Part shown: positions 26,580-36,400 of the stretch, piece after piece
Numbering within the stretch: position 1 is the stretch's first letter
How the letters are laid out: each line of letters starts with the position of its first letter
Source of the DNA: Spirosoma radiotolerans
GTDB lineage: Bacteria > Bacteroidota > Bacteroidia > Cytophagales > Spirosomataceae
Direction: 5' to 3'
NCBI RefSeq assembly: GCF_000974425.1
Contig: NZ_CP010429.1
Location: 4,945,501 to 5,009,500 of the forward strand
Length of the DNA stretch: 64,000 bases
Notes under the pieces: model-generated
The model's input: only the letters and a program-made list of their open reading frames with translations
The model's database searches: none
What the model was told of the DNA's origin: nothing
Made by a program: the position numbers and the translations under genes

Positions 26580-26718
26580 GAAAAGGCAGTGCTCTTACTG
26601 GAAATGCTAAACGGAGGTGGTCATGGATGAAAACGGACAGTCTAGGAATCTACCAATAAAGGACGGTATCCAATCTGCGTTGTTTCTCATGTATGTTCGC
26701 AAAGCTCTGAGCGACACG

Positions 26719-26934
26719 CTAGAACATCAATTTCCAACCATTAAAGAACAGGTCTTTTCCTGGCTGACCCGACCAGGCGTGCTGATCAGCAGGCTCCTGA
26801 ACATCGTGTTGATTCGTGTCCTTTTGCACAACAATGGCCGAAATGCCTTTTTTAGCCAATGAGCGGCAAATGTCTTTCGTGGTTTCCGTCGCATTACTGC
26901 TGACTAGTCCAATAGTTTCTTCGTTCGTTTTCAT
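26719..26934 (-). pseudogene. Decayed short-chain dehydrogenase fragment
   Basis: A 72-codon minus-strand frame starts MKTNEETIGLVSSNATET and continues KDICRSLAKKGISAIVV with QKD. It lines up with the first 33 residues of the neighbouring SDRs (compare KEIARQLAQHGFAVFIGARD), but the TGxxxGxG nucleotide motif is replaced by SSNATETT and the rest of the enzyme is missing. I take it as a remnant of an SDR once controlled by the adjacent MarR protein. It could alternatively be a small unrelated gene. Confidence 0.5.
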
Positions 26935-26947
26935 GGCGTTTGGTTTG

Positions 26948-26963
26948 TTGTATGTGCAAACAA
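26948..26963 (-). promoter_or_regulatory. MarR operator candidate, copy 2
   Basis: TTGTATGTGCAAACAA, identical 16/16 to the site overlapping the marR promoter at 27490-27505. It is an imperfect palindrome (12 of 16 positions symmetric) and lies 13 bp upstream of the SDR fragment's start. Confidence 0.6.
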
Positions 26964-26988
26964 TCTTTTTAGTAAATTTTATTGCGGC

Positions 26989-27447
26989 CTAGCCCAGTGC
27001 CTGAGCCGCTTTAAACACCTGTTGCGTTAACCGGCAAACATCCGTTTCTCCGATTAGCTCCGAGTAGTGTTTTCCTACCCGATCCCAGGCTTCAGCAATT
27101 TCCGGTTGAAGGGCAATGCCTTCACTTGTTGGGTAAATCAGCGTTTTCTTTCCTTCTGACTCCCGCCGGACCAACTGTTTCTGTTCCAGTTTCTCGACCA
27201 GGCGAGTAATCGTTGATGGCGTCAAATAAAGCGTTTCACTTAATTCGGATGGCGTTATGCCTGGTTGACCAACTACTTCACACAACATATAAGCGTGCGA
27301 ATAGCACAGACCAAACCGACCAAATTCTTCATCGCCGATGGCCGTAATAGCTCTCGATAGTGCATTGGCTGAAAACAGCAGGCAGGCACTGAAGCGCGTT
27401 ACGGATTTTTCTTCATCGGCAAGGATAACTGTTTTTTCGTCCGTCAT
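26989..27447 (-). CDS. MarR family transcriptional regulator
   Basis: 152 residues. The winged-helix core is clear: helix-turn-helix around GITPSELSETLYLTPSTITRLV, then the wing LEQKQLVRRESEGKKTLIYPT. MarR dimers bind short palindromes and usually repress nearby genes and themselves until a small ligand is bound. Here an imperfect palindrome overlaps its own promoter and the same 16 bp recur just upstream of the neighbouring SDR remnant, so autorepression and control of that locus are likely. Confidence 0.88.
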   Translation of the reverse strand: MTDEKTVILADEEKSVTRFSACLLFSANALSRAITAIGDEEFGRFGLCYSHAYMLCEVVGQPGITPSELSETLYLTPSTITRLVEKLEQKQLVRRESEGKKTLIYPTSEGIALQPEIAEAWDRVGKHYSELIGETDVCRLTQQVFKAAQALG

Positions 27448-27470
27448 TACGTCCTTCTAAAAGTATGCTA

Positions 27471-27505
27471 CAAAGATAGAGCACGTTATTTGTATGTGCA
27501 AACAA
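27471..27505 (-). promoter_or_regulatory. marR promoter with overlapping operator
   Basis: On the minus strand TTTG (27502-27499), a 20-bp spacer and TATCTTTG (27478-27471) form a consensus Bacteroidota promoter. The palindrome TTGTTTGCACATACAA (27505-27490) covers the -33 element, the position expected for an autorepressor. The start codon follows 23 bp after the -7 box. Confidence 0.75.
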
Positions 27506-27611
27506 GAATTAGAAAAAATTTAGTAAATAATAAGTGGTATGTGACGCACATGAGCATTATCGCTTAATTACCAGCCACTTACTATTTACAGTCATAAAGC
27601 CTAAACTCTTT

Positions 27612-28541
27612 TTATTTTCTTGGCAAATGAATTTCTGCCATCATGCAGCGGGCAGACCCGCCCCCGTTACCCTCAATCATAGACAGGTCGAAGTGAAATA
27701 GGGTAGCATAGTCGTCCAGCAGATCAATCTGTTTGGGCGTTAGGGACTCATAAGCCCGTGTAGACATAACCAGTAATTTCTGGCCTTTCTGCGTTTGTAC
27801 CATAAGCATGTTCCCGGCAAAACTGGCCATCTGCTCCAGCGAAATATCGATAACGCGCTTCTTTAGCTTCTCCAGTTCCTGACGTACCATCAGTCGCTCG
27901 TCGGGGTCACTTATCGCAGCCAGGCAGACCACGGCAAAGGTATCGGCAATGCACATGAGCACGTTGGTATGGTAAATAGGCTTCCCACCTGCATCCGCTG
28001 AGTGGAAGGATACCGTCCGATAGCCAGTCTGTTTACTAAACTCAGCCAGTACGTCGGGGTGCGTTCGGGGAGAGAGACTGGCGAAAGCGACACGGTGCAT
28101 CCGGTCAAGTACCAGACTGCCGGTCCCTTCCAGAAACTTACCTTCCTGTTCAAAATGCGTCAGGTCAACGACTTTAGCGACATGGTAGTGTTTGGCCAGA
28201 TCGTCGATGATATCCTGCCGACGTTCGAGACGCCGGTTTTCAGCTTGCATCGGATAGAGGACGACTGTTCCGCTGGCATGAAAGGAAACCCAGTTGTTCG
28301 GAAAAATCGAATCGGGTGTATAGGGCTCAGCCGTATCGTCATAGATCACTATGTCCACCCCGATGGCCCGAAGCTGACCAGCCATTTCATCGAATTCACG
28401 TCGGGCATCTTCCTGAGCTATGTCCTTTGTTTGGGCAGCCAGTTTAATATCCTGAAATGCATTCGACTCGGCCGTTTCGGTGTTAAAACCAAAATTGACC
28501 GGACGAATCATCAAGATTCGGGAAGTAGCCTGTGATTGCAT
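27612..28541 (-). CDS. ctlX: Amidinotransferase/arginine deiminase-related protein, CtlX-like (citrulline utilization)
   Basis: 309 residues of the guanidine-modifying enzyme superfamily. Visible are the N-terminal ILMIRPVNFGFN, the acidic DSIFPNNWVSFH segment, the EGTGSLVLDR segment, a histidine in IYHTNVLMCI and the nucleophilic cysteine near the C-terminus in GNGGGSARCMMAEIHLP. These match the citrulline-utilisation type CtlX proteins, which are thought to hydrolyse citrulline. It lies 153 bp downstream of the arginine deiminase-like gene on the same strand. Confidence 0.82.
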   Translation of the reverse strand: MQSQATSRILMIRPVNFGFNTETAESNAFQDIKLAAQTKDIAQEDARREFDEMAGQLRAIGVDIVIYDDTAEPYTPDSIFPNNWVSFHASGTVVLYPMQAENRRLERRQDIIDDLAKHYHVAKVVDLTHFEQEGKFLEGTGSLVLDRMHRVAFASLSPRTHPDVLAEFSKQTGYRTVSFHSADAGGKPIYHTNVLMCIADTFAVVCLAAISDPDERLMVRQELEKLKKRVIDISLEQMASFAGNMLMVQTQKGQKLLVMSTRAYESLTPKQIDLLDDYATLFHFDLSMIEGNGGGSARCMMAEIHLPRK

Positions 28542-28694
28542 ATACTGAGTAGTAAATGAGTAGGAATCGTAAAGTTGTTAGGCCAATAAAGGCTAAATCT
28601 TCTGCAAATTAGCACCTGGCTGGCATTTTGACAATGATTTTCGAAGGGCTAGCCCATTCATGAAATCCCTCAGCCGCTTTCCCGGCTTCTCCCC

Positions 28695-30200
28695 TCATAG
28701 CTCCTCCCGAAAAAGGGGTAAGCTCATGCAGTGAGAGCCACCCCGCGCCCGGCTTAGCTCGGCCGACGGCAGCATGATAAATGTATTTTCAATGGTTTCG
28801 GGAGAGGATTCGCCCCGTTCAAACCGGTCGAGCAGTTTAGCCGCGCCAATCACTTCGAAACCCGCATTTCGAAACGCATCGGCGGTTTTCTCATTCCGAT
28901 CGTACCCCACAACGACGCCATCTTTGAGCGCCAGAAGGTTGCACGAATCGGTCCATTGCTCACGGGCCCCAAAGGGAAACTCGTTATTCCCGGAATAGAT
29001 AAACTGGATCGGTTCGGTGGCTCCAAGGTCATTTTTACTAATGTCGGCCAGTAGATCTTCGAGGTTTTCAATTTCGACGGGCTTATGTTCCTGCCCTTTG
29101 CGGAACTGCATAATCCGCAGATCTTCCGATACATCTTTCGGCGCAAAGAAGTGAATAACATCGCGTTTTTGGCCTTCATCGCCCGTACGCGCCAACGACC
29201 CCAGTAATACCCACACATTTCGTTTTACCTGCGTAAAAACGGTGTCGATGTGCATGTAATCACGCTTCTTGGGAATCTGAAGAATCGTAACTTTATCAAC
29301 TACTCCCTTATTGAATACAAGTCGCATCACCTGCTGAGCCGCGTATAAGGTCGTCCGTTCGCTAACGCCAACAATCAGGTGTCGCTTCCCAATCATCATC
29401 ACGTCGCCCCCTTCGAGGGTTGTGCGGGTAACATCGCGCTTTGTATCTGCATCTGGGAGCAAAAAGGCGTGCTCATTATCAGGAATCTCCAGTATTTTAT
29501 CCTGATAATCAACAAAGAGTGGATGATTGAAGAAAATATACTGCGCCAGCAGAGCCTCGCGGGTGCGGGCCAGTTTAGCGGGTTTATTAAGCAGAATATG
29601 GTCGTTAATAACAATACCAATGTCGCGCGTAAAAATAAAATTAGGCAGGGGTGCAAACAGCATCGTCAGATCAGGCAGCGAGCCGGAAATCATGATTTTC
29701 GCCAGTTCGACCGGTTCATACTGACTCAGGTGCTGCTGGGTTCGAAACGACGTCCGTTCGATTCCGCATATGGCCGCAATCAGCCGGGTTTTGATGACTT
29801 CGTCCGCGAGGATATCGGAAAGCAAGCACTGAATGTCAACGACTTTATCTGACTTAAAATAATTGGCATGGTCGGGCTTAAAAAACGACCGATCAGAATC
29901 AGGCCCAAGATCCGCAATTTTCCCTTTTACCTTATCGGGGTCCAGAAAGTATAACAGAATCTTAACGTAATAATCGTATTCATGACGGCGCATCATATCC
30001 AAATGCACGATGTCTTCAAAAAGCCAATCCTGCGCCTTTGACGGTACTACTTTGCCCAACCCCCGATCGGGGCTATGGATAAGCAACCGCCTTAACGTAC
30101 CAATTTCCGATGATACATGGATGCGTGACGCACGATGAGCCTGCTTATCGTCCTGTCTAGTCACCAGTTCGGTAACAGCATTAGTTTCTCGGTTCTCCAT
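28695..30200 (-). CDS. Arginine deiminase family protein
   Basis: 501 residues, longer than classical arginine deiminases (about 410). The key family motifs are present: FTRD near residue 190, LEGGDVMMIG, the active-site MHIDTVFTQV near 318 and the C-terminal nucleophile in GGSHCMSLPL. The reaction expected is hydrolysis of arginine to citrulline and ammonia. The extra length is an N-terminal helical region and an insertion after the MHIDTVF motif. With the CtlX-like gene downstream, arginine could be converted by two successive deimination-type steps; no arcB or arcC is present, so ATP generation by the classical pathway is not indicated. Confidence 0.78.
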   Translation of the reverse strand: MENRETNAVTELVTRQDDKQAHRASRIHVSSEIGTLRRLLIHSPDRGLGKVVPSKAQDWLFEDIVHLDMMRRHEYDYYVKILLYFLDPDKVKGKIADLGPDSDRSFFKPDHANYFKSDKVVDIQCLLSDILADEVIKTRLIAAICGIERTSFRTQQHLSQYEPVELAKIMISGSLPDLTMLFAPLPNFIFTRDIGIVINDHILLNKPAKLARTREALLAQYIFFNHPLFVDYQDKILEIPDNEHAFLLPDADTKRDVTRTTLEGGDVMMIGKRHLIVGVSERTTLYAAQQVMRLVFNKGVVDKVTILQIPKKRDYMHIDTVFTQVKRNVWVLLGSLARTGDEGQKRDVIHFFAPKDVSEDLRIMQFRKGQEHKPVEIENLEDLLADISKNDLGATEPIQFIYSGNNEFPFGAREQWTDSCNLLALKDGVVVGYDRNEKTADAFRNAGFEVIGAAKLLDRFERGESSPETIENTFIMLPSAELSRARGGSHCMSLPLFREEL

Positions 30201-30496
30201 ATATCCATTCGACTTTATACCCTTTAGCAGGCTTCAATTGCAAGGTACTCGTTTGCATTAGGAAATAAAAAGCTCTGGGCATGCCGTCAACTTTTTGTCC
30301 ATAAAGATGTGCCAGGAATTACTGGAGAGTCAATATATATAGCTCCATACTAGCTTTAGCTACGAACTAGAGCATACTACAATATACCATATAACATATT
30401 TAGTAACACTAAAACGCAGTTTTAATGAAGAATGGCACACAGTTTGAGTGGGGGTACGCATAGCAACAATTTCATACTGTGTTATACATATCTTTC

Positions 30497-33400
30497 ATGA
30501 AAATACACATCAATAAGGTAGGGCCGGCCAAGCAAACAGGTTCTTTTGCAATGGATTACCGGCACACAAATGGCCTTTTTAGAACGTATGAATTAAATTT
30601 TTTCCTTAAAAGATTGGTGCTCCTTTTTAGCCTGTTAATAGGCCTGAGTAGACCAGCGGGTGCCCAAACCACGGCGAATTCCGTTACCCTAACCAATTTT
30701 GCCGACAAATCGCAGGCCACCCAGGGTCAGACGATCACGCATACGTTGGTTTTAACAAACACGGGCACAACTACTGTAAATGGCCTTGTTGTTCGCGATT
30801 CGATTTCAACTGGCCTGCGTTACGTACCTAATACGTCATCTACCCCTCCCGGCACTACGTTCACAGTTGGCGTACCTATCAGTACATGGTCGGTAGCATC
30901 GTTAAGCGCAGGGCAGAGTCTAAGTCTGACCTACCAGGCAGTTGCCGATAGTTCAGGCGTATTGTATAGCCTAGCGACCATCCCCGGCGATACGGCGGCA
31001 TCGTGCACATCCATTCCAATTAAAGTTTGTGAGGGCGATACGTATCTTTTTCAACTAACCGCCCCGGCCGGACGAAGCAGTTATCAATGGTTCAAGAATG
31101 GAGTAGAAATTACCGGTCAAACCACGCGTGTATTGAACGTAAGCGCACCCGGTAGCTATAGTTTGGCCGTTGATAATACGACTGGTAAATGTCCGGACTT
31201 TTCCCTTTGTCCTTTTATTATCGAGCAATACGCATTACCTGCTTTTCAGGCCAGCGTGCTACCAGCAAGCTGTTCGGGCTCTACAGCACAGGCTAATGGG
31301 CAAATCAAATTAACGGGCTTCGGTGCTACGAATACCTATCAGTATTCTGAAGGAACAGACTTTAATCCGTCGGCGTCTTTGTCTGGAACGCCAGTTGTTA
31401 TTCCTTCTGATGGCCTAATTGCATCGAATCTACCAAACCCAGTAACGAACAAAACGTATACCATCCGGGTCTACAACGAATCGGGCTGTTACGTAGAGAA
31501 AACAGTAACCCTGGTTCCAGCATCCTGTTGTAGTCTTGTCGCCACAGCGACTCCCGGTACCTGTGATGTAGTGACTAACACGTTTTCCAATACGGTGGCT
31601 GTTACCGTCGTCAATCCCACGGCAGGTGTCCTCACCATCAATGATGGGCCGCTTAGTCAAACAGTAGCGACAACGGGCAGCGGTACAGTGACGGCTGTTT
31701 TTACGGGTATTACATCAGACGGGAGTACTCATACCGTAACAGCCAGTCTAGCGGGCTGTTCCAGCACTTCAGCCACCTACACCGCCCCGGCCTCCTGCTC
31801 GGTGGCTCCGGCCCAGCCCAGCCTGGCCCTCAGTGTGAGCCCAGGCACCTGTGTGCCGGCCACTAACCAGTACACCCTCTCGGGCACCATCAGCCTGAGT
31901 GCTGCCCTGGCCGCCACCCTCACCCTCACCGATGGGACCAGCTCAACCACCCTGGCCGTGACGGCCGGCCAGACCAGCGCCCCCTTCACTCTGGATGGAC
32001 TGCTCTCAGGCTCAGGCTCCCACACCCTCACCGTCAGTGGAGCGGGCTATGCCCAAACCTCGGCCACTTACACCGCCCCGGCCTCTTGCTCGGTGGCCCC
32101 GGCCCAGCCCAGCCTGGCCCTCAGTGTGAGCCTAGGCGCCTGTGTGCCAGCCACTAACCAGTACACCCTCTCAGGCACCATCAGCCTGAGTGCTGCCCTG
32201 GCCGCCACTCTCACCCTCACCGATGGGACCAGCTCGACCACCCTGGCCGTGACGGCCGGCCAGACCAGTGCTCCCTTCACCCTGGATGGACTGCTCTCAG
32301 GCTCAGGCTCCCACACCCTCACCGTCAGTGGAGCGGGCTATGCTCAGGTAGCAGCTAGCTACACCGCCCCGGCGTCTTGCTCGGTGGCTCCGGCCCAGCC
32401 CAGCCTGGCCCTCAGTGTGAACCCCGGCGCCTGTGTGCCGGCCACCAACCAGTACACCCTCTCGGGCACCATCAGCCTGAGTGCTGCCCTGGCCGCCACC
32501 CTCACCCTCACCGATGGGACCAGCTCAACCACCCTGGCCGTGACGGCCGGCCAGACCAGTGCCCCCTTCACTCTGGATGGACTGCTCTCAGGCTCAGGCT
32601 CCCACACCCTCACCGTCAGTGGAGCGGGCTATGCCCAAACCTCGGCCACTTACACCGCCCCGGCCTCCTGCTCGGTGGCTCCGGCCCAGCCCAGCCTGGC
32701 CCTCAGTGTGAACCCCGGCGCCTGTGTGCCGGCCACCAACCAGTACACCCTCTCGGGCACCATCAGCCTGAGTGCTGCCCTGGCCGCCACCCTCACCCTC
32801 ACCGATGGGACCAGCTCAACCACCCTGGCCGTGACGGCCGGCCAGACCAGTGCCCCCTTCACTCTGGATGGACTGCTCTCAGGCTCAGGCTCCCACACCC
32901 TCACCGTCAGTGGAGCGGGCTATGCCCAAACCTCGGCCACTTACACCGCCCCGGCCTCCTGCTCGGTGGCTCCGGCCCAGCCCAGCCTGGCCCTCAGTGT
33001 GAGCCCAGGCGCCTGTGTGCCAGCCACCAACCAGTACACCCTCTCGGGCACCATCAGCCTGAGTGCTGCCCTGGCCGCCACCCTCACCCTCACCGATGGG
33101 ACCAGCTCGACCACCCTGGCCGTGACGGCCGGCCAGACCAGTGCCCCCTTCACCCTGGATGGACTGCTCTCAGGCTCAGGCTCCCACACCCTCACCGTCA
33201 GTGGAGCGGGCTATGCTCAGGTAGCAGCTAGCTACACCGCCCCGGCGTCTTGCTCGGTGGCTCCGGCCCAGCCCAGCCTGGCCCTCAGTGTGAACCCCGG
33301 CGCCTGTGTGCCGGCCACCAACCAGTACACCCTCTCGGGCACCATCAGCCTGAGTGCTGCCCTGGCCGCCACCCTCACCCTCACCGATGGGACCAGCTCA

Positions 33401-36400
33401 ACCACCCTGGCCGTGACGGCCGGCCAGACCAGTGCCCCCTTCACTCTGGATGGACTGCTCTCAGGCTCAGGCTCCCACACCCTCACCGTCAGTGGAGCGG
33501 GCTATGCCCAAACCTCGGCCACTTACACCGCCCCGGCCTCCTGCTCGGTGGCTCCGGCCCAGCCCAGCCTGGCCCTCAGTGTGAACCCCGGCGCCTGTGT
33601 GCCGGCCACCAACCAGTACACCCTCTCGGGCACCATCAGCCTGAGTGCTGCCCTGGCCGCCACCCTCACCCTCACCGATGGGACCAGCTCAACCACCCTG
33701 GCCGTGACGGCCGGCCAGACCAGTGCCCCCTTCACTCTGGATGGACTGCTCTCAGGCTCAGGCTCCCACACCCTCACCGTCAGTGGAGCGGGCTATGCCC
33801 AAACCTCGGCCACTTACACCGCCCCGGCCTCCTGCTCGGTGGCTCCGGCCCAGCCCAGCCTGGCCCTCAGTGTGAACCCCGGCGCCTGTGTGCCGGCCAC
33901 CAACCAGTACACCCTCTCGGGCACCATCAGCCTGAGTGCTGCCCTGGCCGCCACCCTCACCCTCACCGATGGGACCAGCTCAACCACCCTGGCCGTGACG
34001 GCCGGCCAGACCAGTGCCCCCTTCACTCTGGATGGACTGCTCTCAGGCTCAGGCTCCCACACCCTCACCGTCAGTGGAGCGGGCTATGCCCAAACCTCGG
34101 CCACTTACACCGCCCCGGCCTCCTGCTCGGTGGCTCCGGCCCAGCCCAGCCTGGCCCTCAGTGTGAACCCCGGCGCCTGTGTGCCGGCCACCAACCAGTA
34201 CACCCTCTCGGGCACCATCAGCCTGAGTGCTGCCCTGGCCGCCACCCTCACCCTCACCGATGGGACCAGCTCAACCACCCTGGCCGTGACGGCCGGCCAG
34301 ACCAGTGCCCCCTTCACTCTGGATGGACTGCTCTCAGGCTCAGGCTCCCACACCCTCACCGTCAGTGGAGCGGGCTATGCCCAAACCTCGGCCACTTACA
34401 CCGCCCCGGCCTCCTGCTCGGTGGCTCCGGCCCAGCCCAGCCTGGCCCTCAGTGTGAACCCCGGCGCCTGTGTGCCGGCCACCAACCAGTACACCCTCTC
34501 GGGCACCATCAGCCTGAGTGCTGCCCTGGCCGCCACCCTCACCCTCACCGATGGGACCAGCTCAACCACCCTGGCCGTGACGGCCGGCCAGACCAGTGCC
34601 CCCTTCACTCTGGATGGACTGCTCTCAGGCTCAGGCTCCCACACCCTCACCGTCAGTGGAGCGGGCTATGCTCAGGTAGCAGCTAGCTACACCGCCCCGG
34701 CGTCTTGCTCGGTGGCTCCGGCCCAGCCCAGCCTGGCCCTCAGTGTGAGCCCAGGCGCCTGTGTGCCAGCCACCAACCAGTACACCCTCTCGGGCACCAT
34801 CAGCCTGAGTGCTGCCCTGGCCGCCACCCTCACCCTCACCGATGGGACCAGCTCAACCACCCTGGCCGTGACGGCCGGCCAGACCAGTGCTCCCTTCACC
34901 CTGGATGGACTGCTCTCAGGCTCAGGCTCCCACACCCTCACCGTCAGTGGAGCGGGCTATGCCCAAACCTCGGCCACTTACACCGCCCCGGCCTCCTGCT
35001 CGGTGGCTCCGGCCCAGCCCAGCCTGGCCCTCAGTGTGAGCCCAGGCGCCTGTGTGCCAGCCACCAACCAGTACACCCTCTCGGGCACCATCAGCCTGAG
35101 TGCTGCCCTGGCCGCCACCCTCACCCTCACCGATGGGACCAGCTCGACCACCCTGGCCGTGACGGCCGGCCAGACCAGTGCCCCCTTCACTCTGGATGGA
35201 CTGCTCTCAGGTTCAAGCTCCCACACCCTCACCGTCAGTGGAGCGGGCTATGCTCAGGTAGCAGCTAGCTATACCGCCCCGGCCTCCTGCTCGGTGGCCC
35301 CGGCTTTATCGGGCTTAACGCTGAGCGTGGTAGATCCCGGCGTTTGCAATCCAGGGAGCAATCTTTACACCTCAACTGGCGTCATTGCCCTCGCGAATGC
35401 CCCAGCAGGCATGGCTACCGTAACCGATGGGACAACCACTACGTCCGTTTTGATTAGTGCCGGTGCTACCTCAGTGGCTTATAGCCTAACCGGTTTACCG
35501 AGCGGTTCGGGGGCACATACTGTGACGGTCTATTTTGTCAGCCAATCCGCCAGTACTACCTATGTTGCTCCTGAATCCTGTACTGTTGCTTCGTCAGTTC
35601 CAGCGGTCGTTGCTCTTAAGCAAGTAGTTGATAAATCAAGAGCTAAAATTGGTGAATTGATAAGCTACACCATTGTGCTCACCAACACAGGTGTTGGTTC
35701 AGCGACTGCAACAACCGTTCAGCTAACAAAAGCAGCCGGATTAGTTTATGTCGCCAACTCGGCTATTCCACCAGCCGGTACTACCTTTAACCCAGGGGTC
35801 ACAGTCAGCAGTTGGACAATAGCCTCAATTAGCGCCGGGCAAAGTCTAAGCTTGACCTATCAGGCTATGGCTGACAGCTCAGGTATCTTCCAGAACACAG
35901 CTTCCATTCCCGGCGATACGGCCAGGGTCTGTACCTCTATACCCGCTAAGGTTTGTGTGGGGGAAAGTTACCTATTCCGGCTAACAGCCGCTCCGGGACG
36001 CAGTCAGTATCTGTGGTCCCGCACCTTCCAAGGAGTGACTACCCAACTGACGAGCTTCACCACCAACGTGCTCGAAGTCACCCAACCCGGAGAATACAAG
36101 CTAACGGTGGATAATCAGGTAGGGCAGTGTCCTGATTTCAGCTGTTGTCCCTTTATTGTGGAAGAAGATAGCCTGCCCACATTCCAGGCCAGCGCCCGCC
36201 CTGCCACCTGTGTCGGCAGCACCGCACAAGCCAACGGCCAGTTGGTCATCAGTGGCTTTCAGCCCAGCTACACCTACCAGTACTCAGTAGGCAGCAGCTT
36301 CAATGAAGCAGCCTCTTCGTCGGGAGTCGCCAAAGCCATACCGGCGGGTGGAGTGCTGACCAGCGCCCTGGCGAATCCGGCCACTGCACAAGCCTACACC

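Noticed and set aside
26617-26862. 81-codon plus-strand frame
   Set aside because: Opposite to the SDR fragment and with no recognisable features.
31777-35232. Twelve minus-strand frames of 84 codons and long plus-strand frames of up to 478 codons inside the repeat array
   Set aside because: They repeat exactly every 291 bp, follow from the high GC content and the codon pattern of the real frame, and have no start signals of their own.
31793-35284. CRISPR-like regular repeats
   Set aside because: The units are 291 bp, contiguous, in frame and protein-coding; there are no spacers or cas genes.
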